DNA of 64,000 nucleotides from Acidobacteria bacterium Ga0077534 (GTDB lineage: Bacteria; Acidobacteriota; Blastocatellia; Pyrinomonadales; Pyrinomonadaceae), in contig LNEI01000018.1 of NCBI GenBank assembly GCA_001464455.1, forward strand, positions 186,001 to 250,000, given 5' to 3'. The notes under the pieces were generated by a model that did no database searches, was not told the DNA's origin, and was given only the letters and a program-made list of their open reading frames with translations. The translations under genes and the position numbers were made by a program. Shown piece by piece: positions 49,627 to 58,085 of the stretch. The first letter of the stretch is position 1. Each line of letters begins with the position of its first letter.

Positions 49627-50595
49627 TTACTTCGCCGCCGCCCTTCGTAGCCGATCCATCAGGGCAGCTCCTATGCCCGTTTCCGGAACCGCTTCGCAAT
49701 ATATCATCTCGATCCCCGCCCGGTCACACTCGCGAAAAAACTCGAATAATGCGTGAGCATACTCCTCAACCGAACGGCAGACCATCTGAAGCTCGCCCCC
49801 CGCAACACCTTCCGAAATCCCAATGTATGCCAGCCGACCGCTCGGCGGCAGGGGCTCCGAAGACCCAGCACCCATGATCACAACCCGAGCTGTCGGTGAA
49901 TAATGCTTGTGCCTTAGCCCAGGACTTTTCGCTGCAGCCTCGCAATCGTCGCCAGCCAGCTCCACCGTCTCAGCCACAACGTGTCGCAGTTCATCGAGTG
50001 AAACGGCACCTTGCCGCAACAACACCGGGATCTCGGCCGAGCAATCCACAACCGTCGATTCCAGCCCGATCTCGGTCGCCTCACCCTGCAAAATGCAGTC
50101 GATCCGGCCACCCAGGTCCTCGAGGACTGCCTGCCACGTGGTCGGGCTCGGGCGGCCCGATAGATTTGCCGAAGGAGCAACAACCGGCACGCCGCATGCC
50201 GCTAAAAACTCTCTCGCCAACTCATGCCGCGGCATCCGAACGCCGATCGTATCCAGACCGGCGGTCGCGATCAGTGGAACTCTGGCCGAACGCTTCAGCA
50301 CAAGAGTCAGCGGCCCCGGAAAAAAAGCTTCGATGAACCGCCGGGCGTTCTCACCGATCACAGAGGTAAGTTCGTCGATCTGTTCGAGATTCGCTACATG
50401 GGCGATCAACGGATTGTCTGCCGGCCGCATCTTGGCCGCAAAGATCTTCTCCACCGCGTCTGCATCAAAAACGTTCGCTCCCAGACCGTAAACTGTCTCG
50501 GTCGGAAACGCGCCTATGCCGCGATCTCGAATGAACTCGGCCGCTTCGGTCGGTGACGTTGTGATCTTTGTCCGCACGGGAAGAGTTTCACGCAA
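49627..50595 (-). CDS. L-threonylcarbamoyladenylate synthase, Sua5 type
   Basis: A 322-residue protein with the TsaC/YrdC domain (about 1-200: FPTETVYGLGANVFDADAV, KMRPADNPLIAHV, VGVRMPRHELA or its equivalent, PSANLSGRPSPT) and a C-terminal Sua5 domain (about 210-322, including SPGLRHKHYSP and RAGIEMIYCEAVP). It makes threonylcarbamoyl-AMP from Thr, bicarbonate and ATP for the t6A37 modification of ANN-decoding tRNAs. The length separates it from the short TsaC type. Confidence 0.92.
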   Translation of the reverse strand: MRETLPVRTKITTSPTEAAEFIRDRGIGAFPTETVYGLGANVFDADAVEKIFAAKMRPADNPLIAHVANLEQIDELTSVIGENARRFIEAFFPGPLTLVLKRSARVPLIATAGLDTIGVRMPRHELAREFLAACGVPVVAPSANLSGRPSPTTWQAVLEDLGGRIDCILQGEATEIGLESTVVDCSAEIPVLLRQGAVSLDELRHVVAETVELAGDDCEAAAKSPGLRHKHYSPTARVVIMGAGSSEPLPPSGRLAYIGISEGVAGGELQMVCRSVEEYAHALFEFFRECDRAGIEMIYCEAVPETGIGAALMDRLRRAAAK

Positions 50596-50671
50596 AATCG
50601 CCGGGAACGCAAAGTCAGATCTTTCCTGTTCTCAATCTCGCATTTCTACCCTCACACGATAAAATAAAGGT

Positions 50672-52534
50672 GTGACGATCGCCGAAAAGCTTAAAAATCT
50701 ACCGACCGACGCCGGCATTTACATTCATAAGAACGCTGCCGGAAAGATCATCTATGTCGGTAAGGCGAAAAACCTGCGAAACCGCGTGCGGTCGTACTTT
50801 CACTCGAGCCGCAGTCACGACCCCAAAACGCGGCAGCTCGTGAAACTCATCACCGATTTTGAGTTCATCGTCGTCGATAACGAGGTCGAGGCTCTGGTAC
50901 TCGAGTCTAACCTCATCAAGAAACACAAGCCGCGCTTCAACGTGTTTCTCAAAGACGACAAATCGTACCCGCATCTAAAGCTCACTAACGAGCCTTTTCC
51001 CAAGGTCGTGGTGACGCGACGGATCGTTCGGGACGGTTCAAGCTATTACGGCCCTTTTCTGCCAGCAGTGATGGCCCGCAACACTTTGAATCTGGTCAAC
51101 CGGGCATTTCAACTCCGTACATGCGAGATCGAGATCGACGGAAAGTTGCCCCGCCCGTGTCTCGAATATCACCTCAAACGCTGTCTCGGCCCATGCGTCA
51201 AGGGGCTTTGCACTCAGCAGGAGTATCAGGAAGCTGCAGCCGACGTAAAAGTGTTGCTTGAGGGCAAAAACAAGGAACTCGCAAAAACGCTCGAAGAGCG
51301 GATGTGGCATTTCTCTGATGAAGGCAAATATGAGCTGGCCGCCAAATACCGTGACCTTAGCAAAACCGTCCTCGCTCTCAGCGAACAGCAAAAGATGGCG
51401 ACGACCGCCGAGCGCGATGTCGACATCATCGGCTTCTATCGCGAAGGCCCGCGGCTCGCTCTGCAGCTATTTACTATGCGTGAAGGGCGGATCGTCGGCC
51501 GACGCGAGTTCTTTTGGGAAGAGCTGGTGGATGACGACACGTTCGACCCTTCGGAGTTCCTCGGTGAGGTGCTGGCCCAGTACTATTCAACCGACTACGT
51601 ACCTCTCGAGATCCACGTTCCGCAGGATTTTGATGACCGGGCCGTTCTCGAGGAGCTGCTCACCGAGCGCCGTGGCCGTCGCGTCAAGATCCTCGACCCC
51701 AAACGCGGCACAAAACGCAGCATGGTCGAACTGGTCGAGACCAATGCCAAGATCGCCTTCGAACAGCGTTTCCGCGTGCTAAAACCGGATTCGCAAAAAG
51801 TCCTCGAAGAACTGCAGGAGCTGCTCGAACTTCCGTATTTCCCCGAGCGGATCGAGTCGTTCGATATCTCGAACATCTCAGGTTCGGAAAATGTTGCGGG
51901 CATCGTCGTCTTTGAGAACGGCAAGCCCGCGAAAGGCCAATATCGCCGGTTTATCATTAAGTCGGTCGAAGGGGCGAATGATTTCGCCTCGATGCACGAG
52001 GCCGTATTTCGACGCTACAAACGCCTGCTCGACGAACAAAAGCCGCTGCCACAACTCATATTTATAGACGGCGGCAAAGGCCAAATTTCCGCCGCCGCAG
52101 CCGCGATGCAAATGCTAGATCTCGAGCAAATAATGCTTGTCGGCCTCGTCAAACCGCAGAAGCAGCACAACCAGATCTCGCATCTGCTGATCCGCGGCCG
52201 CGAAGACGAACCGATCGCGTTCGATCGCCATTCCCTTGCGTTCCGGCTAATATTGCAGATCCGCGAAGAAACACATAAAACCGCCATCGAATTCCACCGC
52301 AAACGCCGCGAAAAACGTGACTTCACATCAGAACTGTCCGAGATCCCCGGCATCGGCGAGAAGCGAAAACTCAAACTCCTAAAAAACCTGGGCTCGATCG
52401 AACGCATCGCCACCGCAACCCTCGAAGCTCTGTCGCCCTTCGTCGGGAAAAAAGCCGCCGCCGAGATCGTTGCCCATTTCGAAAAGCAACGCTCGCTTGC
52501 TCACCCGACAAATGCAGAAGCCCGCACGCAATAA
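50672..52534 (+). CDS. uvrC: UvrABC excinuclease subunit C
   Basis: Makes both incisions in nucleotide excision repair. The 620-residue protein has the GIY-YIG nuclease domain (about 13-95: DAGIYIHKNAAGKIIYVGKAKNLRNRVRSYF), the Cys-rich part (CLEYHLKRCLGPC), the UVR motif (about 205-240), the RNase H-like endonuclease (ESFDISNISGSENVAGIVVFENG, then FIDGGKGQISAA) and two helix-hairpin-helix units at the end (ELSEIPGIGEKRKLKLLKNLGS). It starts with GTG. The final codons AEARTQ and the stop come from a half copy of the dispersed element. Confidence 0.96.
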   Translation: MTIAEKLKNLPTDAGIYIHKNAAGKIIYVGKAKNLRNRVRSYFHSSRSHDPKTRQLVKLITDFEFIVVDNEVEALVLESNLIKKHKPRFNVFLKDDKSYPHLKLTNEPFPKVVVTRRIVRDGSSYYGPFLPAVMARNTLNLVNRAFQLRTCEIEIDGKLPRPCLEYHLKRCLGPCVKGLCTQQEYQEAAADVKVLLEGKNKELAKTLEERMWHFSDEGKYELAAKYRDLSKTVLALSEQQKMATTAERDVDIIGFYREGPRLALQLFTMREGRIVGRREFFWEELVDDDTFDPSEFLGEVLAQYYSTDYVPLEIHVPQDFDDRAVLEELLTERRGRRVKILDPKRGTKRSMVELVETNAKIAFEQRFRVLKPDSQKVLEELQELLELPYFPERIESFDISNISGSENVAGIVVFENGKPAKGQYRRFIIKSVEGANDFASMHEAVFRRYKRLLDEQKPLPQLIFIDGGKGQISAAAAAMQMLDLEQIMLVGLVKPQKQHNQISHLLIRGREDEPIAFDRHSLAFRLILQIREETHKTAIEFHRKRREKRDFTSELSEIPGIGEKRKLKLLKNLGSIERIATATLEALSPFVGKKAAAEIVAHFEKQRSLAHPTNAEARTQ

Positions 52535-52540
52535 GGGCTC
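52514..52540. repeat. Dispersed inverted-repeat element, copy C (single arm)
   Basis: Matches the left arm of copy B with two substitutions and lies at the 3' end of uvrC, including its stop codon. The matching right arm is not present; an unrelated hairpin follows at 52553-52614. Confidence 0.75.
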
Positions 52541-52552
52541 AGTTGAAGGATC

Positions 52553-52614
52553 TCGGGCCTTGTTGCGGTACGCGGCACAGCGACGAAGCCGTTCGCACCG
52601 CATCCAAGGCCCGA
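52553..52614. terminator. Hairpin downstream of uvrC
   Basis: TCGGGCCTT (52553-52561) pairs with AAGGCCCGA (52606-52614), and TTGCGGT pairs with ACCGCAT-like bases inside. There is no T run. It could protect or end the uvrC transcript. Confidence 0.45.
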
Positions 52615-52644
52615 AATTGCGGGAAGCCGGAACCGGACGAGTGG

Positions 52645-53655
52645 TCAGTTTTTCTTGACGTAGTTCCGGTGGACGATCGCCTTCGACTTTTCGTCGACTG
52701 CATCGACCATGACGTTTTCCTTGTCTTCGCGGGTGATGACGCGGCTCGACGGGCCGGCTACACGTTCTTTTGGACGAGCCCTTTCCGAGTCATCGAGAAA
52801 GCCCTTGACCGCATCCGCCTTGACCGGATCGGCAAGGCGAACTCCGCGGGCCTCGGACACGGCCTCGGTCGCAGTCGCCTTCAGATTCTTTGCCCAGACC
52901 TTCTTGAAAAGGGCGTTGGAAACATAGACGTCGGCACTGTTGATCTTGCCGTTGATGGCAAAGGCGTAGCCGATCACGTCGGATTTACCGTTCGGTGCGG
53001 AGGCGAGAGCTTTGACGTAGTCGTCGATATTGGCAACGACCTTGCGGTCTTCGAGAGTAAGCTGCAGGCTGGTCTTTGATGGAGTTGCCTTAACGCTGCC
53101 GCCGACATTCTGGGCGAGCTTGTCCTGTGCTTTGCTGACCTCGGCCCAGACTTCCTGTTGAGAGCGTGTTGCATTTGCGGCGATCTTCAGGTCCTTGGAA
53201 ACTATGCGTTCGTTCGAACTCGTAAACTTGCCGACGTCTTCGCCGCCGCGCTTTTCCCATCGGCCTGATTCGACACAAAATGCATCGATCTTCACGCGGC
53301 CTGAACGTGCCGGAACGATTATACTGACCGCGAGGACGCGGTCCTGTTTTCCGCCTTTGACAATGTCGCCTGACTGGATGAAAACGTCAAGCTCCTTCGA
53401 GACATTCTCGACCTCCAGTTCGTTCACGTCAGATGTTTCGTAGACGATCAGCAGCCGTCGCTCCATCGCCTCTTGCAGCGTGATGATGTTTCCTTTCTTA
53501 TTCTGGTCTTTGCCGTGGATGAGGAAGATCGTCAGGTTTTTGTGGGTGTAGGCTTGCGAAAGTCGATAACCCGATGTTTGAGCCAGCGTCGCTCCGGCGA
53601 TAAAGAGTACGGCAATTAGGACCGCAAGGGATTTGGATATAAGTCGGTAGTTCAT
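52645..53655 (-). CDS. ARPP-1 domain protein, secreted
   Basis: A 336-residue protein with a signal peptide (ending TLAQ) and the ARPP-1 pattern: YTHKNLTIFLIHG, ITLQEAMERRLLIVYE, ELEVENVSKELDVFIQSGDIV, KGGKQDRVLAVSIIVPARSGRVKIDAFCVESGRW. In its family this is where a Gly-x-Lys-Q-N/D-R segment and a Cys-V-E-x-x-R-W are conserved. Function unknown. The C-terminal third is charged and predicted soluble. A GGAGC lies just before the ATG. Confidence 0.72.
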   Translation of the reverse strand: MNYRLISKSLAVLIAVLFIAGATLAQTSGYRLSQAYTHKNLTIFLIHGKDQNKKGNIITLQEAMERRLLIVYETSDVNELEVENVSKELDVFIQSGDIVKGGKQDRVLAVSIIVPARSGRVKIDAFCVESGRWEKRGGEDVGKFTSSNERIVSKDLKIAANATRSQQEVWAEVSKAQDKLAQNVGGSVKATPSKTSLQLTLEDRKVVANIDDYVKALASAPNGKSDVIGYAFAINGKINSADVYVSNALFKKVWAKNLKATATEAVSEARGVRLADPVKADAVKGFLDDSERARPKERVAGPSSRVITREDKENVMVDAVDEKSKAIVHRNYVKKN

Positions 53656-53841
53656 TTCATTGCTCCTGATCTAAGATTTTTCGAGAGAGCGTCGCTGTTT
53701 GAACTTAGAACGCATCAGAAGCAAGGACTTGCAGTGTTTTGAAAATTTGACGCGAGACAATGTGGCGAATGTTGGAAATACGGTATTATGTATCGAAATC
53801 GTTTCTAACCTACTGCAATTATTTTTGGAGGAAGCCTATCA

Positions 53842-54792
53842 ATGTCTAATCCAGACAGGATATCCGTCAAGGAACTGGTCGCCGCAGCGATCATTCTCTT
53901 AGTGATCGGCACCGGTGTCTTTTTCAGCTTGGGCGTTTTCGCCGGTGAATCGCTCCAGAAAGAGGTGGTCATCGCCGACGCTAGTGATCAGGACAATTAC
54001 ATCGAGGTCTTCGTAAAACTCTTGACGATCGACCCGATAAAGGGCGATGCCACCGTTAGGATCGAGCTCGAGCCACATGGAAACGTGCTCGATGAAGACG
54101 GCGGCCTGGCCGACCCGCTCAGGTTCTACATCCCCAGTGCAAACGGCAAAACTGAGATCGAGTTCAAAGAGGGCCAGAGCCTGACGCCCGTCGAGGCAGT
54201 GCTGGCGATGTATGGCGGAAACGCGGCCGATTATCCTCTTGATAATCACAAAGCGGCCTTCTATGTCTTGATGGAAAAGCTCGAGGGTAAAAATGCAGCT
54301 AAGAAACCGGTAGCTGAACCCGCACCCGAGGTACCAGCGGCGACCGTATCACCGGATGTAAAGGCCTCTGAGGACGATCTGCCGATAGTGCCGCTCGATG
54401 TAAGTTTCTTCGGGTCGATCCCCGGATACTCGATCACAGTAGCCAAAGGTAAGGACGTTGAGGACGGCCTGGTGAGTGCGGAGATCGATATCACACGGTC
54501 AGGTACCGTAAAGGCGTTCTCGCTTTTTGTCGCCGTGCTCATGTGGGGGCTTTCGATCGCTGTGCTGTTCCTCGTGCTGAGCGTTGTAATTCGAGGCCGC
54601 AAACCTGAACTGGCGATGCTATCGTTTATGGCGGCATTGCTATTCGCCTATTACGCCGTGCGAAACAGCCAGCCGAACGTGCCGCCGATCGGGGTCTTCA
54701 GCGATTTCGTCTCGTTTTTCTGGGCGGAAACCCTCGTCGGCCTGTGCCTGTTGCTTACGATCTTCACGTGGGTCTTCCGCTCCGCTAAGTAA
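53842..54792 (+). CDS. DUF4436-like membrane protein
   Basis: A 316-residue protein with an N-terminal helix (about 12-32), a large outside beta-rich domain (about 33-230) with a Pro/Ala-rich linker in the middle, and three closely packed helices at the C-terminus (FSLFVAVLMWGLSIAVLFLVLSVV, LSFMAALLFAYYAVR, WAETLVGLCLLLTIFTWVF). The order and the phrase RNSQPNVPPIGVFSDFVSFFW match DUF4436 proteins. Function unknown. GGAGGAAG precedes the ATG; the lipoprotein gene follows 29 bp later. Confidence 0.7.
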   Translation: MSNPDRISVKELVAAAIILLVIGTGVFFSLGVFAGESLQKEVVIADASDQDNYIEVFVKLLTIDPIKGDATVRIELEPHGNVLDEDGGLADPLRFYIPSANGKTEIEFKEGQSLTPVEAVLAMYGGNAADYPLDNHKAAFYVLMEKLEGKNAAKKPVAEPAPEVPAATVSPDVKASEDDLPIVPLDVSFFGSIPGYSITVAKGKDVEDGLVSAEIDITRSGTVKAFSLFVAVLMWGLSIAVLFLVLSVVIRGRKPELAMLSFMAALLFAYYAVRNSQPNVPPIGVFSDFVSFFWAETLVGLCLLLTIFTWVFRSAK

Positions 54793-54821
54793 TTTTTTAT
54801 CCGATTTTAAGGAGGTTTTTT

Positions 54822-55472
54822 ATGAGATCATTGCTCGCTTTTGGGATCCTTTCTTTCGCCATGACATTCTGTGGCTTGCAGGAACGGCTTAAGAGTCTTT
54901 CCGGTGATTCATCCGGCAGCTCGAATACGGCTTCCTCGAATTCGAATTCCGGCACTTCGACCAGTTCCACGTCGGCCCCGACCGCTGAGAAGGCAAAGCC
55001 TACGGCCGCTCAACAGGCGATCATAGACGGCGGCACCGAGACCAAATGGGATGATCAAGGCCTGTCGTGGAAGCTGCCCGCCAGCTGGAAAAAGATGTCT
55101 GTCAGCAAAGAAAGCTTCAACTACAGTTCGCCCGACAATGCGTTCCTGCTCGTCAATATTTCGACCCTCGGCGACAGCTTTCCCGTTGACATCAGCCTGA
55201 AGGCGTATCACGATCAGGCACTGCAGCAGCTAAAGAACGGCAAGTACGAGTCAGTCAAGATGGTCGAGATCGACGGCATTGCTGGGGTCGAATTCGTCGA
55301 GGCACCGCCCGAAGGCAAGGACGATCCGCGTCGGCATCAGTGGATCGGCTACCGCAAATACCTGGGCCAAACCCAGATGCTTAACGTAATGACATCGACC
55401 AAAGGATCGAACTTCGCGAAACACTCGGACGATTTTCCGGCGGTTCTTTACTCGATGAAAGCAGTCAAGTAA
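54822..55472 (+). CDS. Lipoprotein-like secreted protein
   Basis: A 216-residue protein. The signal peptide ends in FAMTFCGL, a plausible lipobox with Cys about 17; a Ser/Asn/Thr linker (about 30-55) and a globular domain (about 70-216: DDQGLSWKLPASWKKMSVSKESFNY, then VKMVEIDGIAGVEF) follow. The domain looks like a PsbP/Mog1-type fold (a short surfactant-like alpha/beta unit), but I cannot confirm this. A perfect AAGGAGG precedes the start. Confidence 0.6.
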   Translation: MRSLLAFGILSFAMTFCGLQERLKSLSGDSSGSSNTASSNSNSGTSTSSTSAPTAEKAKPTAAQQAIIDGGTETKWDDQGLSWKLPASWKKMSVSKESFNYSSPDNAFLLVNISTLGDSFPVDISLKAYHDQALQQLKNGKYESVKMVEIDGIAGVEFVEAPPEGKDDPRRHQWIGYRKYLGQTQMLNVMTSTKGSNFAKHSDDFPAVLYSMKAVK

Positions 55473-55572
55473 GAGTTTGGGAAGTTTAGGAAGTTTAGGA
55501 AGTTAAAGGAAGGCGGAACCAACTTCCCAGACTTCCCCAACTTTCCTAAACTTCCCCAACTTCCAAAACTTC
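55473..55572. repeat. GAAGTTTAG-word repeat with inverted arms
   Basis: Left arm 55473-55504 (tandem GGAAGTTTA words) and right arm 55520-55572 (ACTTCC words, nearly its complement and longer). It fills the space between the convergent lipoprotein and tdk genes and probably works as a two-way terminator. Confidence 0.65.
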
Positions 55573-56188
55573 AAACCAGCGTTGGAGCATCAGCATGAGG
55601 CACGAAGCATTGTCTGCATCGTGCCTCATATTTATCGGCCGCACCGACCTCGACGCGAGCGTCGGATTCGACAGTGCGCTGTGAATAGTTGGCGGTCGAT
55701 CCGCATTTTACGCAGATGGCGTGAGTTTTGGTTATGAACTCCGCCACGGAAAGCAGCTGCGGCATCGGCTCGAACGGACGACCTGTGTAGTCCTGATCGA
55801 GCCCCGCAATGATCACGCGTTTCCCCTGCTCAGCGAGCCGATTGACGGCATCGATTATCGCCATGTCAAAGAACTGTCCCTCATCGATACCGATCACTTC
55901 GGTTTCGGTCAGCACATGGCCGAGCATTTCGGCTGTGTTCGAAACCGGTATCGAATCATGTTTGTGACCCGAGTGCGATGCGATCTGCTCGACCGAATAT
56001 CGAGCGTCGATCACAGGCTTAAAAACCTGAACTTTCTGCCGGGCGATCCGGGCTCGCTTCAGTCGTCGGATCAGTTCCTCGGACTTTCCGGAAAACATCG
56101 AGCCGGCGATCACTTCGATCCAGCCGGTACCGTTTTGACGAACTTTACGACGCTCGTCAGCATTGTCGAATGCAAATTCTTCTACCAT
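55571..56188 (-). CDS. tdk: Thymidine kinase, type II
   Basis: A 205-residue enzyme that phosphorylates thymidine with ATP in the salvage pathway. The P-loop GSMFSGKS lies at 29-36; GIDEGQFFD carries the catalytic Glu region; [15 protein letters not shown] is the lasso/thymidine-contact segment; and the four zinc-site cysteines appear in CVKCGS and CRQCF. An extra N-terminal stretch of about 20 residues precedes the usual start; an internal later start is possible. Confidence 0.93.
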   Translation of the reverse strand: MVEEFAFDNADERRKVRQNGTGWIEVIAGSMFSGKSEELIRRLKRARIARQKVQVFKPVIDARYSVEQIASHSGHKHDSIPVSNTAEMLGHVLTETEVIGIDEGQFFDMAIIDAVNRLAEQGKRVIIAGLDQDYTGRPFEPMPQLLSVAEFITKTHAICVKCGSTANYSQRTVESDARVEVGAADKYEARCRQCFVPHADAPTLV

Positions 56189-56251
56189 AAGAGCACGAGT
56201 TAATAGCGTGGACTCTCAATTATAGAAGATGCTCGGCCAGAAGCGAAAAGC

Positions 56252-57799
56252 TTACAGACACCTCAGGTCTTCGCCTGTCATTTCCGCCGGTTTATCGATA
56301 TCCATAAGAGCAAGTACGGTCGGAGCGACATCTTCGAGCGACCTGCCCTCGTAAAGCTTAACGTTCGCGACCTTTTCGTCGATCAGATGAAACGGCACGG
56401 GATTAACGGTCGGGAGCGGATTCGGCTCACCGCTCTCGGCGTGGATCATCTCCTCGCAATTTCCGTGCGTGGATGTCAACATCAATATTCCGCCGGCATT
56501 GAGCACCTTTTCCTGGATGCCGCCGATGCACGTGTCGATATACTGGATCGCTGCAACGGTTTTCGAAAGGTCGCCGCTTTCCGCCATCAGGCTCGCTGCG
56601 GGGATGTTTACTACGAAAAACCCGTTAGGAGCGGCATCGACCGCCTCTCGAAACCGATCAGTGATCTTGAACGTCTGCGATTCTGGCCAGGTCTCTGCCG
56701 CCGGTATCATCGGCCCGACGATGATCTCCTCTTCAGAGGGCTGCACAGCATCGGCCCCGCCGTCAAAAAAATACGTCAGGTGCGGCGTACGGACGGTCTC
56801 GGTGATCTTCACGCTAGGTATTTGCAGCGAAGAAAGTACCTCGGTCAACGTATTCGATTCGGGATCCTTCCTAAAAGCAGCGGGCAGGTTAAATGCCCGA
56901 TCGTATTCGGTCAGGCAGACCGTGTCGACAATAGGCTTCGCACCGCTGGCGCCCTCCGGAATACATAGCGAGCGGACGAGCTGTTTGATCGCGTCCGGCC
57001 GATGATTGAAAAAGACGACGAGGTCGCCATTGCAGACCCTTGTGACCGGAACGTCGGGAGCGGTCTCGATGACTATCGGCGATATGAATTCGTCTGAAAT
57101 ACCGCGGAGGAAGGAATTTCGGATCGCCGTTACGGCGTCGTGCGTTCGCTCGCCCTCGGAGTGCACAAGCATCGTAAACGCCCGAGCAGTTCGCTCCCAA
57201 CGTTCGTTGGCGTCCATTGCGAAAAAGCGTCCACACAGTGTTGCTATCCGCCCGATACCGATGTCAGCAAGCTTTATCTCCAGCGCCTCGACGTAAATGT
57301 CAGCGGTCCTTTCGGGGACGTCGCGGCCGTCGAGAATACCGTGAATGTAGACGTTTCTCAATCCGTGTTTCTTGGCGAGCCGCAGACACGCAAACAAACT
57401 CTCGGTCGATGAATGAACACCGCCGTCGCTCAGCAAGCCGATAAGATGCACCGCACCGCCCGTCTCTTTTGCTTTCGCGTAGGCACGGTTCAGGACGCCG
57501 TTATCCATGAAATCGCCTGAAACGATCGCGTTTCTGATCCGCTCGACCTCTGTCTGGGCCGCCCGTCCGGTGCCCATATTCAGGTGCCCGACCTCGGCAT
57601 TTCCCGGCTGGCCCGTCGACTGGCCAACCCTCTCACCCGCCGCTGCGAGCGTCGTCATCGGGTATTTACGACAGATCTCATCGTAGTACGGTGTGTGAGC
57701 GATGGCGATCGCGTTCCCCTCGGTCCGCGGGGCATAGCCCCACCCATCAAGTATGACCAGTGCGACCGGACGTCTGCTATTTAATTTTGCTGGAGCCAT
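56252..57799 (-). CDS. gpmI: GpmI-like protein lacking the catalytic serine and most metal ligands; possible pseudoenzyme
   Basis: A 515-residue protein that follows cofactor-independent phosphoglycerate mutase over its whole length: VALVILDGWG (D18), GGVHSS, ILDGRDVPERTADIY, GRFFAMDANERWER, VVFFNHRPD, LTEYDR, HLTYFFDGG, NPVPFHLID. The active site is altered. The catalytic Ser (Ser62 in the Geobacillus enzyme, in GNSEVGH) is Ala68 in GNAEVGH. The metal ligands D403, H407, D444 and H462 of that enzyme correspond here to S403, E407, T444 and about L462; only D18 and H445 remain. K336 and R264 of the substrate site also seem changed. The frame is intact and codon use looks normal. Mutase activity by the known mechanism is not expected. 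Enolase is encoded 1.1 kb upstream on the same strand. Confidence 0.85.
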   Translation of the reverse strand: MAPAKLNSRRPVALVILDGWGYAPRTEGNAIAIAHTPYYDEICRKYPMTTLAAAGERVGQSTGQPGNAEVGHLNMGTGRAAQTEVERIRNAIVSGDFMDNGVLNRAYAKAKETGGAVHLIGLLSDGGVHSSTESLFACLRLAKKHGLRNVYIHGILDGRDVPERTADIYVEALEIKLADIGIGRIATLCGRFFAMDANERWERTARAFTMLVHSEGERTHDAVTAIRNSFLRGISDEFISPIVIETAPDVPVTRVCNGDLVVFFNHRPDAIKQLVRSLCIPEGASGAKPIVDTVCLTEYDRAFNLPAAFRKDPESNTLTEVLSSLQIPSVKITETVRTPHLTYFFDGGADAVQPSEEEIIVGPMIPAAETWPESQTFKITDRFREAVDAAPNGFFVVNIPAASLMAESGDLSKTVAAIQYIDTCIGGIQEKVLNAGGILMLTSTHGNCEEMIHAESGEPNPLPTVNPVPFHLIDEKVANVKLYEGRSLEDVAPTVLALMDIDKPAEMTGEDLRCL

Positions 57800-57863
57800 T
57801 TAGGGGAACAACGGGAAGACCGTTAATCAATTATAAACAGATTTGCGGCTTTGTACGCAACAA

Positions 57864-58085
57864 TTACTTTCGCCGTGTAGCCGATGCCAGACGATCCGTG
57901 GACCTCGAAAAAAGCTGCTGATTGTAACTCCGCTCCGCTATCTGATCGAAATGCCGCTTCAGGTCATGCCGCACTAAATGTCTAAAATACTCACTCACAC
58001 AAGAATATCCCGCATCCCGAACCCGCACCTCGATCTGCCGATGCATCGCCTCGGGTATCGAAACTGTCAATTGCTTCCTTCCCAT
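57864..58085 (-). CDS. Ribbon-helix-helix DNA-binding protein
   Basis: A 73-residue protein beginning MGRKQLTVSIPEAMHRQIEVR with the strand-helix-helix pattern of CopG/ParD-type regulators (SCVSEYFRHLVRHDL). A strong GAGGAGG lies just before the ATG. No toxin gene is next to it: the following gene is the gpmI homologue, so it is either a solo regulator or the remnant of a toxin-antitoxin pair. A tandem 10-bp repeat upstream is a candidate autoregulatory site. Confidence 0.75.
   Translation of the reverse strand: MGRKQLTVSIPEAMHRQIEVRVRDAGYSCVSEYFRHLVRHDLKRHFDQIAERSYNQQLFSRSTDRLASATRRK

Noticed and set aside
56252-57799. Idea that the gpmI homologue is a frameshifted pseudogene
   Set aside because: The frame is continuous and collinear with the family from start to end, and the altered positions are separate substitutions within well-kept flanks, not runs of garbled sequence.
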